From Pseudomonas sp. PA27(2017) (GTDB lineage Bacteria > Pseudomonadota > Gammaproteobacteria > Pseudomonadales > Pseudomonadaceae), in contig NZ_MSXW01000058.1 of the NCBI RefSeq assembly GCF_001945445.1, forward strand, positions 124,001 through 188,000: DNA of 64,000 bases, read 5' to 3'. Below the pieces are notes generated by a model. That model worked only from the letters and a program-made list of their open reading frames with translations, was not told where the DNA came from and ran no database searches. Made by a program: the position numbers and the translations under genes. Below, piece by piece: positions 18,502-27,377 of this stretch. Within the stretch, counting starts at the first letter, position 1; every line of letters starts with the position of its first letter.

Positions 18502-19575
18502 CTAGGCTTCGCTGTAGACCAGCGGCACCCGCCGCACATTGCAGAACAGCTGGTAGGGAATGGTGCCGGCGGCCATGGCGACATCGCTGGCCAGCACGCC
18601 ACGGCCCCAGAACTCGACGCGGCTGCCCAGGCCAGCGCCTGGCAGGTCGCTGAGGTCGACGGTGAGCATGTCCATCGATACCCGACCGATGATCCGCGAT
18701 GGCTGGCCGTCGATCAGCACCGGGGTGCCGGTCGGCGCGTGACGCGGGTAACCGTCGGCATAGCCCATGGCGACCACGCCGACCCGCGTTGCACGCTCGC
18801 TGACGAAGCGCGCGCCGTAGCCGACCGGCTCGCCGGCCGGCAGGTCACGCACGCTGATGACGCGCGACTCCAGGGTCATCACCGGCTGCAGCCGGGCCGC
18901 GACGTCCTGGGCCTGCTCGAACGGCGTGGCGCCATAGAGCATGATGCCGGGCCGCGACCAGTCACTGGGGATGCTCGGCCAGCCCAGCAAGGCCGGCGAA
19001 TTGCGCAGGCTGACCTCGGCGGCCAGACCTTCGCGGGCCTGCTGGAACACCGCCAGTTGCTCATCGCTGCGGCTGCAGCCCAGCTCGTCGGCGCGGGAGA
19101 AGTGGCTCATCAGCACGATCTTTACCACCTTGCCGCTGGCCAGCAGGCGCCGGTAGGCTGCCTGATAATCGGCCGGGTGGAAACCGACACGATGCATGCC
19201 GCTGTCCAGCTTGAGCCAGACGCTCAATGGGCGCTTCAGGTCCGCCTGCTCGATGGCCTCCAACTGCCAGCCGGCGTGCACCACGCACCACAGGTCATGC
19301 TCGTCGATCAGCGCCAGCTCGCTGGCCTCGAAGAACCCCTCGAGCAACAGAATGGGCCCGGTGATGCCCGCTGCGCGCAGTTGCAGCGCCTCTTCGATAC
19401 ATGCCACGGCGAAGCCGTCGGCATCCGCCTGCAGCGCCTGGGCGCAACGCACCGCGCCATGCCCGTAGGCATCGGCCTTGACCACCGCCAGCGCACGGGC
19501 GCCAGCCAGTTCACGGGCCAGTTGGTAGTTGTGACGCAGGGCTTGCAGGTCGATCAAGGCACGAGCGGGACGCAT
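18502..19575 (-). CDS. dadX: Catabolic alanine racemase
   Basis: A 357-residue PLP enzyme that interconverts L- and D-alanine so that DadA can oxidise the D form. The cofactor lysine is K33 in AVVKADAYGHG and the opposing catalytic tyrosine is in VGYGARF. Length matches P. aeruginosa DadX. It is the last gene of dadA-ridA-dadX; a 160-base gap holding a REP palindrome separates it from ridA. The ATG at 19575 starts MRPARALIDL; an upstream in-frame ATG at 19608 has no better ribosome binding site. Confidence 0.93.
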   Translation of the reverse strand: MRPARALIDLQALRHNYQLARELAGARALAVVKADAYGHGAVRCAQALQADADGFAVACIEEALQLRAAGITGPILLLEGFFEASELALIDEHDLWCVVHAGWQLEAIEQADLKRPLSVWLKLDSGMHRVGFHPADYQAAYRRLLASGKVVKIVLMSHFSRADELGCSRSDEQLAVFQQAREGLAAEVSLRNSPALLGWPSIPSDWSRPGIMLYGATPFEQAQDVAARLQPVMTLESRVISVRDLPAGEPVGYGARFVSERATRVGVVAMGYADGYPRHAPTGTPVLIDGQPSRIIGRVSMDMLTVDLSDLPGAGLGSRVEFWGRGVLASDVAMAAGTIPYQLFCNVRRVPLVYSEA

Positions 19576-19634
19576 GGTTATCTCGAAGGGCAGAAGATCA
19601 CAAAACAAGGTGTAAGCCGTCAGTGGCGTACTTT

Positions 19635-19701
19635 TTGTGGAAGCGCGTCATAGGCGCGAATTCGCGGGCATGGACTGGGCGTCCCCGCTCGCTCCCACAA
19701 G
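19635..19701. repeat. REP palindrome (GTGGGAGC type)
   Basis: An imperfect inverted repeat with TTGTGGAAGCG at the left and GCTCCCACAAG at the right, inside the ridA-dadX gap. It is related to the usual Pseudomonas REP with GTGGGAGC ends. It may reduce dadX expression relative to dadA or stabilise the upstream mRNA. Confidence 0.6.
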
Positions 19702-19735
19702 TTGGCCAATTCCTAGGCCAAGGGTGATACGCCTC

Positions 19736-20086
19736 TCAAGGCAGCGCAGCGATCACCGTCATTTCCACCAGTACATCGGGCGAATACAGCTTGGCCTCGA
19801 CGCAGGCGCGCGCCGGCGAGTGGCCGGCCGGTACCCAGGCGTCCCAGACCTTGTTCATGCCATCGCGGTCGTCGATGTCTTTCAGAAAGATGGTGATCGA
19901 CAGGATGCGCGTTTTATCGGTGCCCGCCTCGGCCAGGAAGGCATCGATGCTGTCCAGGGTCGCCTTGGTCTGCGCTTCGATGCCGTCGCTGTGGTTCTCG
20001 TCCAACTGGCCAGCCAGGTAGACGGTACCGTTGTGAATGACGATTTCGCTCAGGCGCGGCTCAGTTCGCAGGCGCTGTATGGACAT
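19736..20086 (-). CDS. ridA: RidA/YjgF family enamine/imine deaminase
   Basis: A 116-residue Rid-family protein (PEP motif region PRLSEIVIHNGTVYLAGQ; the arginine of the active site is in HSPARACVEAKL). Rid proteins hydrolyse reactive 2-aminoacrylate or iminopyruvate. Lying between dadA and dadX, it probably handles the 2-iminopropionate released by D-alanine oxidation. Its ATG (with AAGGAG ten bases upstream) lies within the 3' end of dadA, so the two genes overlap by 26 bases and are translationally linked. Position fits PA5303. Confidence 0.88.
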   Translation of the reverse strand: MSIQRLRTEPRLSEIVIHNGTVYLAGQLDENHSDGIEAQTKATLDSIDAFLAEAGTDKTRILSITIFLKDIDDRDGMNKVWDAWVPAGHSPARACVEAKLYSPDVLVEMTVIAALP

Positions 20087-21359
20087 GGTTGTTCAACTCC
20101 TTGGGGCTACCGTAACGGGAAATATCCAGGCCTTCGCTGCTGATCTGCGGGCGCTTCTTGGCAATCAGGTCGGCCAGCAGGCGACCGGAGCCGCAGGCCA
20201 TGGTCCAGCCTAGGGTACCGTGTCCGGTGTTCAGAAACAGATTTCGATAGGGGGTGGCGCCGACGATGGGCGTGCCATCGGGGGTCGCCGGGCGCAGACC
20301 GGTCCAGAAATCCGCCTGGCTCAGGTCACCACCCTGGGGATACAGATCACCGACGATCATCTCCAGGGTTTCGCGACGACGCGGGTTGAGGCTCAGGTCG
20401 AAGCCAGCGATCTCGGCCATGCCGCCCACACGGATACGCTGGTCGAAGCGGGTGATGGCGACCTTGTAGGTCTCGTCGAGGATGGTCGAGGTCGGCGCCA
20501 TGTCCGGGTTGGTGATCGGCACGGTCAGCGAGTAGCCCTTGAGCGGATAGACCGGCGCACGGATGCCCAGCGGCTTGAGCAGTTGCGGGCTGTAGCTGCC
20601 CAGGGCGAGCACGTAGCGGTCGGCGGTTTCCAGCTTGCCGTCGATCCACACGCCGTTGATGCGGTCACCGGCGACATCCAGGCGCTGGATGTTCTTGCCG
20701 AAACGAAATTGCACGCCCAATGCGGTGGCCATCTCGGCCAGCTTACGGGTGAACAGCTGGCAATCGCCGGTCTGGTCGTTGGGCAGACGCAGGGCGCCCG
20801 CCAGCTTGTCTGTGACGCTGGCAAGGGCCGGTTCGACCTGGGCGATGCCGGCGCGATCGAGCAGCTCGTAGGGCACGCCGGACTGCTCGAGCACGGCGAT
20901 ATCCTTGGCGGCATTGTCCAGTTGCGCCTGGGTACGGAACAGCTGGGTGGTACCGAGCTGGCGGGCTTCGTAGCCGATACCGGTTTCCGCGCGCAGTTCA
21001 TCGAGGCAGTCGCGGCTGTACTCGGACAGGCGCACCATGCGCTCCTTGTTCACCGCGTAGCGGGCGGCGGTGCAGTTGCGCAGCATCTGCGCCATCCACA
21101 GGTACTGGTCGATATCGCCGGTCAGCTTGATGGCCAGCGGCGCGTGCTTTTGCAGCAGCCACTTCATCGCCTTCAGTGGGATGCCCGGCGCCGCCCAGGG
21201 CGAGGCATAACCCGGCGATACCTGGCCGGCGTTTGCGAAGCTGGTTTCCATGGCCGGGCCGTCCTGGCGATCCACCACGGCCACCTCGAAGCCCTGGCGG
21301 GCCAGGTAATACGCACTGGCCGTACCGATCACACCGCTACCAAGCACCAGAACCCGCAT
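20061..21359 (-). CDS. dadA: D-amino acid dehydrogenase small subunit
   Basis: A 432-residue FAD-dependent dehydrogenase that oxidises D-alanine to pyruvate and ammonia and passes electrons to the respiratory chain at the inner membrane. The N-terminal Rossmann motif is VLGSGVIGTASAYYLARQG (residues 4-22). The C-terminal part has GLRPATPDGTPIVG and TGHGTLGWTMACGSG, typical of DadA. The start MRVLVLGSG at 21359 has GGAG six to eight bases upstream. Length is identical to P. aeruginosa DadA. Divergent from the Lrp-type regulator gene. Confidence 0.94.
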   Translation of the reverse strand: MRVLVLGSGVIGTASAYYLARQGFEVAVVDRQDGPAMETSFANAGQVSPGYASPWAAPGIPLKAMKWLLQKHAPLAIKLTGDIDQYLWMAQMLRNCTAARYAVNKERMVRLSEYSRDCLDELRAETGIGYEARQLGTTQLFRTQAQLDNAAKDIAVLEQSGVPYELLDRAGIAQVEPALASVTDKLAGALRLPNDQTGDCQLFTRKLAEMATALGVQFRFGKNIQRLDVAGDRINGVWIDGKLETADRYVLALGSYSPQLLKPLGIRAPVYPLKGYSLTVPITNPDMAPTSTILDETYKVAITRFDQRIRVGGMAEIAGFDLSLNPRRRETLEMIVGDLYPQGGDLSQADFWTGLRPATPDGTPIVGATPYRNLFLNTGHGTLGWTMACGSGRLLADLIAKKRPQISSEGLDISRYGSPKELNNHVHTAPAN

Positions 21360-21415
21360 GATGTTCTCCTCGCCGCGACGATGCACTGGCGTATTACGAT
21401 TTGAGAAGTCGATGC

Positions 21416-21460
21416 GTACAGTATAGAAAGTGAATGGCAGTGCTTTTCACTGTATACACT
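21416..21460. promoter_or_regulatory. Probable operator between dadA and its Lrp-type regulator
   Basis: The divergent intergenic region holds a symmetrical AT-rich segment: AGTGAA (21429-21434) faces TTCACT (21446-21451), flanked by ACAGTATA and TGTATACA. Lrp-family activators bind such degenerate palindromes. It is a good candidate for the site through which the regulator senses alanine and controls dadA. This is an inference from location and symmetry only. Confidence 0.45.
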
Positions 21461-21515
21461 CGTATATTCGAAGGGAATTCTGGCTTTATCAGCCTTTCAC
21501 GGAGAGGTGCCGAGC

Positions 21516-22004
21516 ATGCGTACGCAACACCAGAGCCGCCGCGAGTTGGACAAGATCGACCGCAACATCCTGCGCATCCTCCAGGAGGATGGCCGCATCT
21601 CCTTCACCGAGCTGGGCGAACGGGTCGGGCTGTCGACCACGCCGTGCACCGAGCGGGTCCGCCGCCTGGAGCGCGAAGGCATCATCATGGGCTATCACGC
21701 CCGCCTCAACCCGCAGAACCTCAAGGCCAGCCTGCTGGTGTTCGTGGAGATCAGCCTGGACTACAAGTCCGGCGACACCTTCGAGGATTTCCGCCGCGCC
21801 GTGCTCAAACTGCCACACGTGCTGGAATGCCACCTGGTGTCCGGCGACTTCGACTACCTGGTGAAAGCGCGCATCAACGAGATGGCCAGCTACCGCAAGC
21901 TGCTCGGCGACATCCTGCTCAAGCTGCCCCACGTGCGCGAGTCGAAGAGCTACATCGTGATGGAAGAGGTCAAGGAGAGCCTGGCGCTGCCCGTACCAGA
22001 GTGA
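21516..22004 (+). CDS. dadR: Lrp/AsnC-family regulator of alanine catabolism
   Basis: A 162-residue Lrp-type protein: N-terminal helix-turn-helix (residues about 10-60, LDKIDRNILRILQEDGR, FTELGERVGLSTTPCTERVRRLE) and a C-terminal RAM domain (ECHLVSGDFDYLVKARI). It is divergent from dadA, as DadR/Lrp (PA5308) is in P. aeruginosa, where it activates dadAX in response to L-alanine. ATG at 21516 chosen because GGAGAGG lies eight bases upstream; GTG at 21507 is less likely. Confidence 0.9.
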   Translation: MRTQHQSRRELDKIDRNILRILQEDGRISFTELGERVGLSTTPCTERVRRLEREGIIMGYHARLNPQNLKASLLVFVEISLDYKSGDTFEDFRRAVLKLPHVLECHLVSGDFDYLVKARINEMASYRKLLGDILLKLPHVRESKSYIVMEEVKESLALPVPE

Positions 22005-22005
22005 C

Positions 22006-22359
22006 CTAGACGAGCACCTGTCGCGTCGAGGCGATCAGTTGGTGCACCTGCTGTTCGACATGCGCCTCGATGGGCTGCTCGGGCCCGCGACCATGGGGGC
22101 ACGGCAGCTTCGGCGTGGTGCCGAACAGCCGGCAGATCAGCGGGCGCTGGTCGTACACCTGACAGCCGTTCGGCCCCAGGTGCACGCAGTTGTACTCGGC
22201 CAAGGCGGCGTCCTGCTCGGCGCGAGTCTTGCGCGGCAGGCGCGCCATTTCCTCGGAGGAGGCGGTCACCGGGCCGCAGCAATCATGGCAGCCCGGCACG
22301 CACTCGAAGCGCGGAATCTGACGGCGCAACAGGTCGATCTTGCGGCTGGTACAACTCAT
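22006..22359 (-). CDS. YkgJ-family cysteine-cluster protein
   Basis: A 117-residue protein with the cysteine pattern of the CxxCxxCC/YkgJ family: FECVPGCHDCCGPV near the N-terminus, then NCVHLGPNGCQVYDQRPLICR. These cysteines probably bind zinc or an Fe-S cluster. The function is unknown. The ATG at 22359 begins MSCTSRKID; the longer frame to 22479 has no family similarity. It converges on dadR with one base between the stops. Confidence 0.8.
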   Translation of the reverse strand: MSCTSRKIDLLRRQIPRFECVPGCHDCCGPVTASSEEMARLPRKTRAEQDAALAEYNCVHLGPNGCQVYDQRPLICRLFGTTPKLPCPHGRGPEQPIEAHVEQQVHQLIASTRQVLV

Positions 22360-22511
22360 GGTCAGGGGCTCTGGAACGGCAGGCGGGCATGGTACAGGCC
22401 GCCTCAAGCCAGGCAAAGCTCGGCCTGCTCGGCAATCGGCGGTTGGCTCGCAGCGGATTGCGCGCTTATGCTTCGTCAATTTTTACCTACACCGAAATCA
22501 GGATTTCGCAC

Positions 22512-23825
22512 ATGACCGCCCGTGCCCACCCGCCGGTTCATAGCGCCGAGCATGCGCCCTCCTACTACGCCGCCAGCGTCAACCAGCAACTCGACCTGCC
22601 GACTCTGCAAGGCGAGCAGCGCGCCGACGTGTGCATCGTCGGCGGCGGGTTCTCGGGCCTGAACACGGCCATCGAGCTGGCCCAGAAAGGCCTGTCGGTG
22701 GTGCTGGTCGAAGCGCATCGCATCGGTTGGGGCGCCAGCGGGCGCAACGGTGGGCAACTGATTCGCGGGGTCGGCCATGGCGTCGAGCAGTTCGAATCGG
22801 TGATCGGCAAGGACGGCGTGCGCGAACTGAAACTGATGGGCCTGGAAGCAGTGGAGCTGGTGCGGCGGCGAGTCGCCCAGTTCGAGATCGCCTGTGACCT
22901 GACCTGGGGCTACTGCGACCTGGCCAACAAGCCGCGCGACCTGGCCGGCTTCGCCGAGGATGCCGCCGAACTGCAGGGCCTCGGCTATCGCCACGAGCTG
23001 CGCCTGCTGCAACCGGAACAGATGCACGAAGTGGTCGGTTCGAGCCGCTATGTCGGCGGCATGATCGACATGGGCTCCGGGCATCTGCACCCGCTTAACC
23101 TGGCACTCGGCGAGGCTGCTGCGGCACAAAGCCTGGGCGTGCGGCTGTTCGAGCATTCGCCGGCCACGCGCATCGACTATGGTAGCGAGATCCGCGTGCA
23201 CACCGCCCAGGGCGTGGTACGCGCCGCGCAACTGGTGCTGGCCTGCAACGCTTACATCCGCGATTTGAACCCGAACCTGGGCGGCAAGGTGCTGCCGGCG
23301 GGCAGCTACATCATCGCCACCGAGCCGTTGAGCGAAGAGCAGGCCGGCGCGCTGATCCCGCAGAACATGGCGCTTTGCGACCAGCGGGTGGCCGTCGACT
23401 ACTACCGGCTTTCCGCCGACCGCCGTTTGCTGTTCGGCGGCGCCTGCCGCTATTCCGGCACCGACCCTGCCGATATCGCCGCCTACATGCGCCCGAAGAT
23501 GCTCGCGGTGTTCCCGCAGTTGCAGGACGTGCGCATCGACTTCCAGTGGGGCGGGATGATCGGCATCGGCGCCAACCGCCTGCCGCAGATCGGTCAACTC
23601 AAGGATCAGCCCAACGTGTTTTACGCCCAGGCCTACGCGGGCCACGGCGTGAATGCCACGCACCTGGCCGGCAAACTGCTCGCCGAAGCCATCGCCGGGC
23701 AAGCCGGCGGCGGCTTCGAGCTGTTCGCCAAGGTGCCGCACATGAACTTTCCCGGCGGTCGCCACCTGCGCTCGCCCCTGCTGGCGCTGGGCATGCTCTG
23801 GCACCGCCTCAAGGAACTGGTCTGA
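22512..23825 (+). CDS. pauB: FAD-dependent oxidoreductase, gamma-glutamylputrescine oxidase type (PauB/PuuB)
   Basis: A 437-residue DAO-family flavoenzyme. The dinucleotide-binding motif VCIVGGGFSGLNTAIELA is near residues 40-57. It is followed by GWGASGRNGGQLIRG, and near the C-terminus QWGGMIGIGANRLPQIG and AYAGHGVNATHLAG, all typical of the PuuB branch. These enzymes oxidise gamma-glutamylated putrescine to an aldehyde in polyamine breakdown. The neighbourhood (dad genes, pauR, pauC) and position like PA5309 support this. AGGA lies nine bases before the ATG at 22512. The paralogue number cannot be determined here. Confidence 0.82.
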   Translation: MTARAHPPVHSAEHAPSYYAASVNQQLDLPTLQGEQRADVCIVGGGFSGLNTAIELAQKGLSVVLVEAHRIGWGASGRNGGQLIRGVGHGVEQFESVIGKDGVRELKLMGLEAVELVRRRVAQFEIACDLTWGYCDLANKPRDLAGFAEDAAELQGLGYRHELRLLQPEQMHEVVGSSRYVGGMIDMGSGHLHPLNLALGEAAAAQSLGVRLFEHSPATRIDYGSEIRVHTAQGVVRAAQLVLACNAYIRDLNPNLGGKVLPAGSYIIATEPLSEEQAGALIPQNMALCDQRVAVDYYRLSADRRLLFGGACRYSGTDPADIAAYMRPKMLAVFPQLQDVRIDFQWGGMIGIGANRLPQIGQLKDQPNVFYAQAYAGHGVNATHLAGKLLAEAIAGQAGGGFELFAKVPHMNFPGGRHLRSPLLALGMLWHRLKELV

Positions 23826-23834
23826 TGGCGCCGC

Positions 23835-23905
23835 TAGCCTGCGGTTGAGCGCAGCGATACCCAGGAAAATGAGTCCCGGGTATCGCTGCGCTCAACGCCG
23901 GGCTA
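23835..23905. repeat. REP-like hairpin, GAGCGCAGCGATACCC family
   Basis: An almost perfect inverted repeat: GGTTGAGCGCAGCGATACCC at 23843-23862 pairs with GGGTATCGCTGCGCTCAAC at 23878-23896, ending in GGGCTA. It is shared with 46743-46841 and more distantly with 13351-13420. It lies between converging genes and probably terminates both. Confidence 0.85.
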
Positions 23906-23910
23906 CCTGT

Positions 23911-24150
23911 CTAGAGTTTCCAGAACGGCAGCGTGGCTTCGCGCTGCGCCTGCTCGCGGCTCAGGCCGATGTCCAGCAGTTGAGCATCGCTGAGCTTGAG
24001 CAGCGCGCGCCGGGTGGTCAGGCGACGGATGAAACGCTGCCAGCGATGCGTCATCACCGTGCGCGCCGGCACCGCGGCCAGTCGCAGCCCGTTACCGCCT
24101 TCCAGCTCGCTGCCTTTCAAGGTCAATCGCACATCGCTCAGCCCGTTCAT
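23911..24150 (-). CDS. DUF1127 domain small protein
   Basis: A 79-residue basic protein with a C-terminal DUF1127 (YjiS-like) helix: RALLKLSDAQLLDIGLSREQA ending in PFWKL. Small DUF1127 proteins have been tied to RNA turnover and phosphate or nitrogen metabolism in other bacteria; the role here is unknown. ATG at 24150 is chosen because GGAGAG precedes it; the frame further upstream is not conserved-looking. It is divergent from the MocR-type gene and likely its target. Confidence 0.78.
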   Translation of the reverse strand: MNGLSDVRLTLKGSELEGGNGLRLAAVPARTVMTHRWQRFIRRLTTRRALLKLSDAQLLDIGLSREQAQREATLPFWKL

Positions 24151-24236
24151 GTCGCTCTCCTGCGCATTGAGGTCATGGGAGATCATGATGGCGGCCAGCG
24201 AAAAAGCATGACAGATGCAAAGAAAGGGAATTAAAT

Positions 24237-24317
24237 CCATACAGATCAACCATCGATTGAACTGAATGGTTCCGCGAAGGGCCATCTGTATGGTTCAACT
24301 GGCTCCCTTGCATACAG
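24237..24317. promoter_or_regulatory. Putative MocR-family operator with repeated CCATACAGAT
   Basis: A perfect 10-bp inverted pair, CCATACAGAT at 24237-24246 and ATCTGTATGG at 24284-24293, plus a third CATACAG at 24311-24317, lies between the DUF1127 gene and the MocR-type gene. MocR regulators bind paired or tripled direct/inverted repeats of this size in their own divergent promoters. The assignment to this regulator is inferred from position. Confidence 0.6.
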
Positions 24318-24327
24318 GTGCGCGAAC

Positions 24328-25761
24328 ATGACCCTCTATACCAACCTGGCCGACCTGATTGGCGAGCGCATCGAGCAGGGCCTCTACCGGCCGGGCGACC
24401 GCCTGCCCTCGGTGCGCGCCTTGAGCCAGGAGCACGGGGTCAGCCTGAGCACCGTGCAGCAGGCCTACCGCCATCTGGAAGATCGCGGCCTGGCGCTGCC
24501 GAAACCGAAATCCGGCTACTTCGTTCCGCAAGGGCGGGACAAGCCGGCGCTGCCGAAGATCAGCCGGGCGCCGCAACGCCCCGTGGACGTCTCGCAGTGG
24601 GACCAGGTGCTGGAACAGATCGCCCCGTCACCACGCAATGACTTCGTCCAACTGGGTCGCGGCCGCCCGGACATCGACAGCCCCACGCTCAAGCCCCTGT
24701 TGCGCGCGCTGTCTCGGCTGAGCCGCAAGCAGGATCTGCACACCCTCACCTACGGCAGCATCTACGGTGACGTGCGCCTGCGCGAACAGGTCGCCCGCCT
24801 GACCCTGGACTCCGGCTGCCAGCTGACCTATGAGGACATCGTCGTCACCACCGGCTGCCACGAGGCGCTTTCGGCGGCGATCCGGGCGATCTGCGTGCCG
24901 GGCGATATCGTTGCCGTCGATTCGCCGAGCTTCCACGGCGTGATGCAGGCGCTCAAGGGCTTCGGCATGAAGGCCCTGGAGTTGCCCACCGACCCGCTCA
25001 CCGGCATCAGCCTCGAGGCGCTGGAGCTGGCCCTGGAACAGTGGCCGATCAAGGCCATCCAACTCACCCCCAACTGCAACAACCCACTGGGCTACATCAT
25101 GCCCGAGGCCAACAAGCGCGCTCTTCTGGCCCTGGCCCAGCGCCACGACGTGGCGATCATCGAAGACGATGTGTACGGCGAGCTGGCCTTTCACTACCCG
25201 CGCCCGCGCACCATCAAATCCTATGACGACGACGGCCGCGTGCTGTTGTGCAGCTCGTTTTCCAAGACCCTGGCGCCCGGTTTTCGCGTCGGCTGGATCG
25301 CTCCCGGCCGCTACCTCGACCAGGTGCTGCACATGAAGTACATGGGCACCGGTGCCACCGCGCAGTTGCCGCAACTGGCGCTGGCCGAGTACATCGAAGG
25401 CGGCCATTACGAGCCGCACCTGCGCCGCATGCGCGGCCAGTACGCGCGCAACCTGGAACAGATGAGCGACTGGGTCAGCCGTTACTTCCCGCCTTCGGTG
25501 CGGGTCAGCCGCCCCCAGGGCAGCTTCATGCTTTGGGTGGAGATGCCCGAGGGCTTCGACAGCCAGCGCCTGAACCGCGAACTGGCCGCGCACAAGATCC
25601 AGGTCGCGCCGGGCAGCATCTTTTCCGCCGCCGGCAAGTACCGCAATTGCCTGCGCATGAACTACGCCACGCGCCCCAGCCCGACCATCGAGGCAGCGGT
25701 GCGCAAGGTGGGCGAAACCGTCGCAGCCATGCTGGAAGAGTCACCACCGCCGAGAGACTGA
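24328..25761 (+). CDS. MocR-type GntR/aminotransferase-like regulator
   Basis: A 477-residue protein with an N-terminal GntR winged helix (residues about 1-70, GDRLPSVRALSQEHGVSLSTVQQAYRHLE) fused to a fold-type I aminotransferase-like domain. The PLP-binding lysine is in SSFSKTLAPGFRVGW, with TPNCNNPLG and EDDVYGEL as other cofactor motifs. It is a PLP-responsive transcription factor of the PdxR/MocR group. Its divergent partner is the DUF1127 gene, and repeated CATACAG sites lie between them. Effector and regulon are unknown. Confidence 0.88.
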   Translation: MTLYTNLADLIGERIEQGLYRPGDRLPSVRALSQEHGVSLSTVQQAYRHLEDRGLALPKPKSGYFVPQGRDKPALPKISRAPQRPVDVSQWDQVLEQIAPSPRNDFVQLGRGRPDIDSPTLKPLLRALSRLSRKQDLHTLTYGSIYGDVRLREQVARLTLDSGCQLTYEDIVVTTGCHEALSAAIRAICVPGDIVAVDSPSFHGVMQALKGFGMKALELPTDPLTGISLEALELALEQWPIKAIQLTPNCNNPLGYIMPEANKRALLALAQRHDVAIIEDDVYGELAFHYPRPRTIKSYDDDGRVLLCSSFSKTLAPGFRVGWIAPGRYLDQVLHMKYMGTGATAQLPQLALAEYIEGGHYEPHLRRMRGQYARNLEQMSDWVSRYFPPSVRVSRPQGSFMLWVEMPEGFDSQRLNRELAAHKIQVAPGSIFSAAGKYRNCLRMNYATRPSPTIEAAVRKVGETVAAMLEESPPPRD

Positions 25762-25823
25762 ATCTTTCCCTGCGCAGCGGCGTCCTATCAGCACATCCGG
25801 ACAGCCGATTGGAGGCTGCAACT

Positions 25824-27377
25824 GTGCCCTTGCGCGTGCTCTTTATCGCCCTGCTGATCCTCGGCGGCTGTACCAACCAGGTGCCCATCGTGCCCAGCCA
25901 GGCCATCCCCGCGGCCCAGTCTTCATTCGGCGCGGGGCTCGAAGCGCGCGCCGCCGAGCATCAGGGCCACTCCGGCTTTCGCCTGCTGCCGGCCAGCAAC
26001 GAAGCCTTCGCCGCCCGCGCCGAACTGATTCGCGCCGCGCAGCACAGTCTCGATCTGCAGTACTACATCGTGCACGACGGCCTGAGCACCCGCGCATTGG
26101 TCAAGGAGCTGCTGCAGGCCGCCGACCGCGGCGTGCGCATCCGCATCCTGCTCGACGACACCACCAGCGACGGCGAGGACTACCGGATCGCCCTGCTGGC
26201 CGCCCACCCGAACATCCAGATCCGCGTGTTCAATCCGCTGCACCTGGGCCGCCTGACGGGGGTAACCCGGGTGATCGGCCGCGGCCTGAACCTCTCGCAA
26301 CAGCACCGGCGCATGCACAACAAGCTGTGGCTGGCCGACAGTGCCGCGGCCATCGTCGGCGGGCGCAACCTGGGTGACGAGTATTTCGACGCCGAACCGA
26401 ACATGAATTTCACCGACATCGACATGCTCGCCATCGGCCCGGTCGCCCGCGACCTGGCGCAGAGTTTCGACCAGTACTGGAACAGCCGGCTGAGCAAGCC
26501 CATCGAGGAATTCGTCTGGCGCCAGCCCTCGCAGAAGGATCTCGACAAGGCGCGCAAGGGCCTGCGCGACTACCTGGACACCGCCCGCGTCGAACAGCCG
26601 GAGCTTTACGAACGCCTGCTCGCCTACCAACACGACCCCAAGCTCAAGGTGTGGCTCGACGAGCTGATCTGGGCGCCAGGCATCGCCCTGTGGGATGCAC
26701 CGAGCAAGGTGCTGGCCAGCGGCGAACCGGACCCACAATTGCTGCTCACCACCCAGCTAGCGCCGCACCTGCAGGGCGCCAAAAGCGATTTGGTGATGGT
26801 GTCCGCCTACTTCGTACCCGCCCCCGCCGGCCTGCAGTACCTGATCGGCCTAGCCGACAACGGCGTGGAGATCCGCCTGCTCACCAATGCCCTGGAAGCC
26901 ACCGACGTGCCCGCCGTGCATGGCGGCTACGCGCCCTATCGCCAGGAAATGCTCGAGCACGGCATGCGCCTGTTCGAGCTGCGCAGCCAGCCCGGCGCGG
27001 ATTCGCCACCGGCCTACAGCTTCAGCGGCAGCTCCAACTCTAGCCTCCACAGCAAGGCCATCGTCATCGACAAGCAGAAATCCTTCGTCGGCTCCTTCAA
27101 CGTCGACCCACGCTCGGTGCTGTGGAATACCGAGGTCGGCGTACTGGTCGACAGCCCCAAACTCGCCGCCTACCTGCGCGAACTGGCACTGCAGGGCATG
27201 AAGCCATCGGTGAGCTACGAAGTGCGCCTGCAGCACGACGCCAACGGTGCGACGCGGATGGTCTGGCTCGGTGAGGACGACGGCAAGGAATTCGTCCTCA
27301 CCGAGGAACCGGGCAGCCGCTGGCGGCGCTTCAACGCCTGGTTCGCCCGGGCCATCGGTCTGGAGAAGATGCTATAG
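25824..27377 (+). CDS. Phospholipase D-family lipoprotein (cardiolipin-synthase-like)
   Basis: A 517-residue protein with two HKD motifs: HNKLWLADSAAAIVGGRNLGDE in the first half (near residue 166) and HSKAIVIDKQKSFVGSFNVD in the second. A lipobox LILGGC near residues 12-17 follows a hydrophobic stretch, so it is likely a lipoprotein. It resembles ClsC/YmdC-type enzymes that make cardiolipin by transferring phosphatidyl groups, but hydrolase activity is also possible. Start is GTG at 25824 with GGAGG eight bases upstream. Its stop overlaps that of the converging MFS gene in the palindrome CTATAG. Confidence 0.85.
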   Translation: MPLRVLFIALLILGGCTNQVPIVPSQAIPAAQSSFGAGLEARAAEHQGHSGFRLLPASNEAFAARAELIRAAQHSLDLQYYIVHDGLSTRALVKELLQAADRGVRIRILLDDTTSDGEDYRIALLAAHPNIQIRVFNPLHLGRLTGVTRVIGRGLNLSQQHRRMHNKLWLADSAAAIVGGRNLGDEYFDAEPNMNFTDIDMLAIGPVARDLAQSFDQYWNSRLSKPIEEFVWRQPSQKDLDKARKGLRDYLDTARVEQPELYERLLAYQHDPKLKVWLDELIWAPGIALWDAPSKVLASGEPDPQLLLTTQLAPHLQGAKSDLVMVSAYFVPAPAGLQYLIGLADNGVEIRLLTNALEATDVPAVHGGYAPYRQEMLEHGMRLFELRSQPGADSPPAYSFSGSSNSSLHSKAIVIDKQKSFVGSFNVDPRSVLWNTEVGVLVDSPKLAAYLRELALQGMKPSVSYEVRLQHDANGATRMVWLGEDDGKEFVLTEEPGSRWRRFNAWFARAIGLEKML

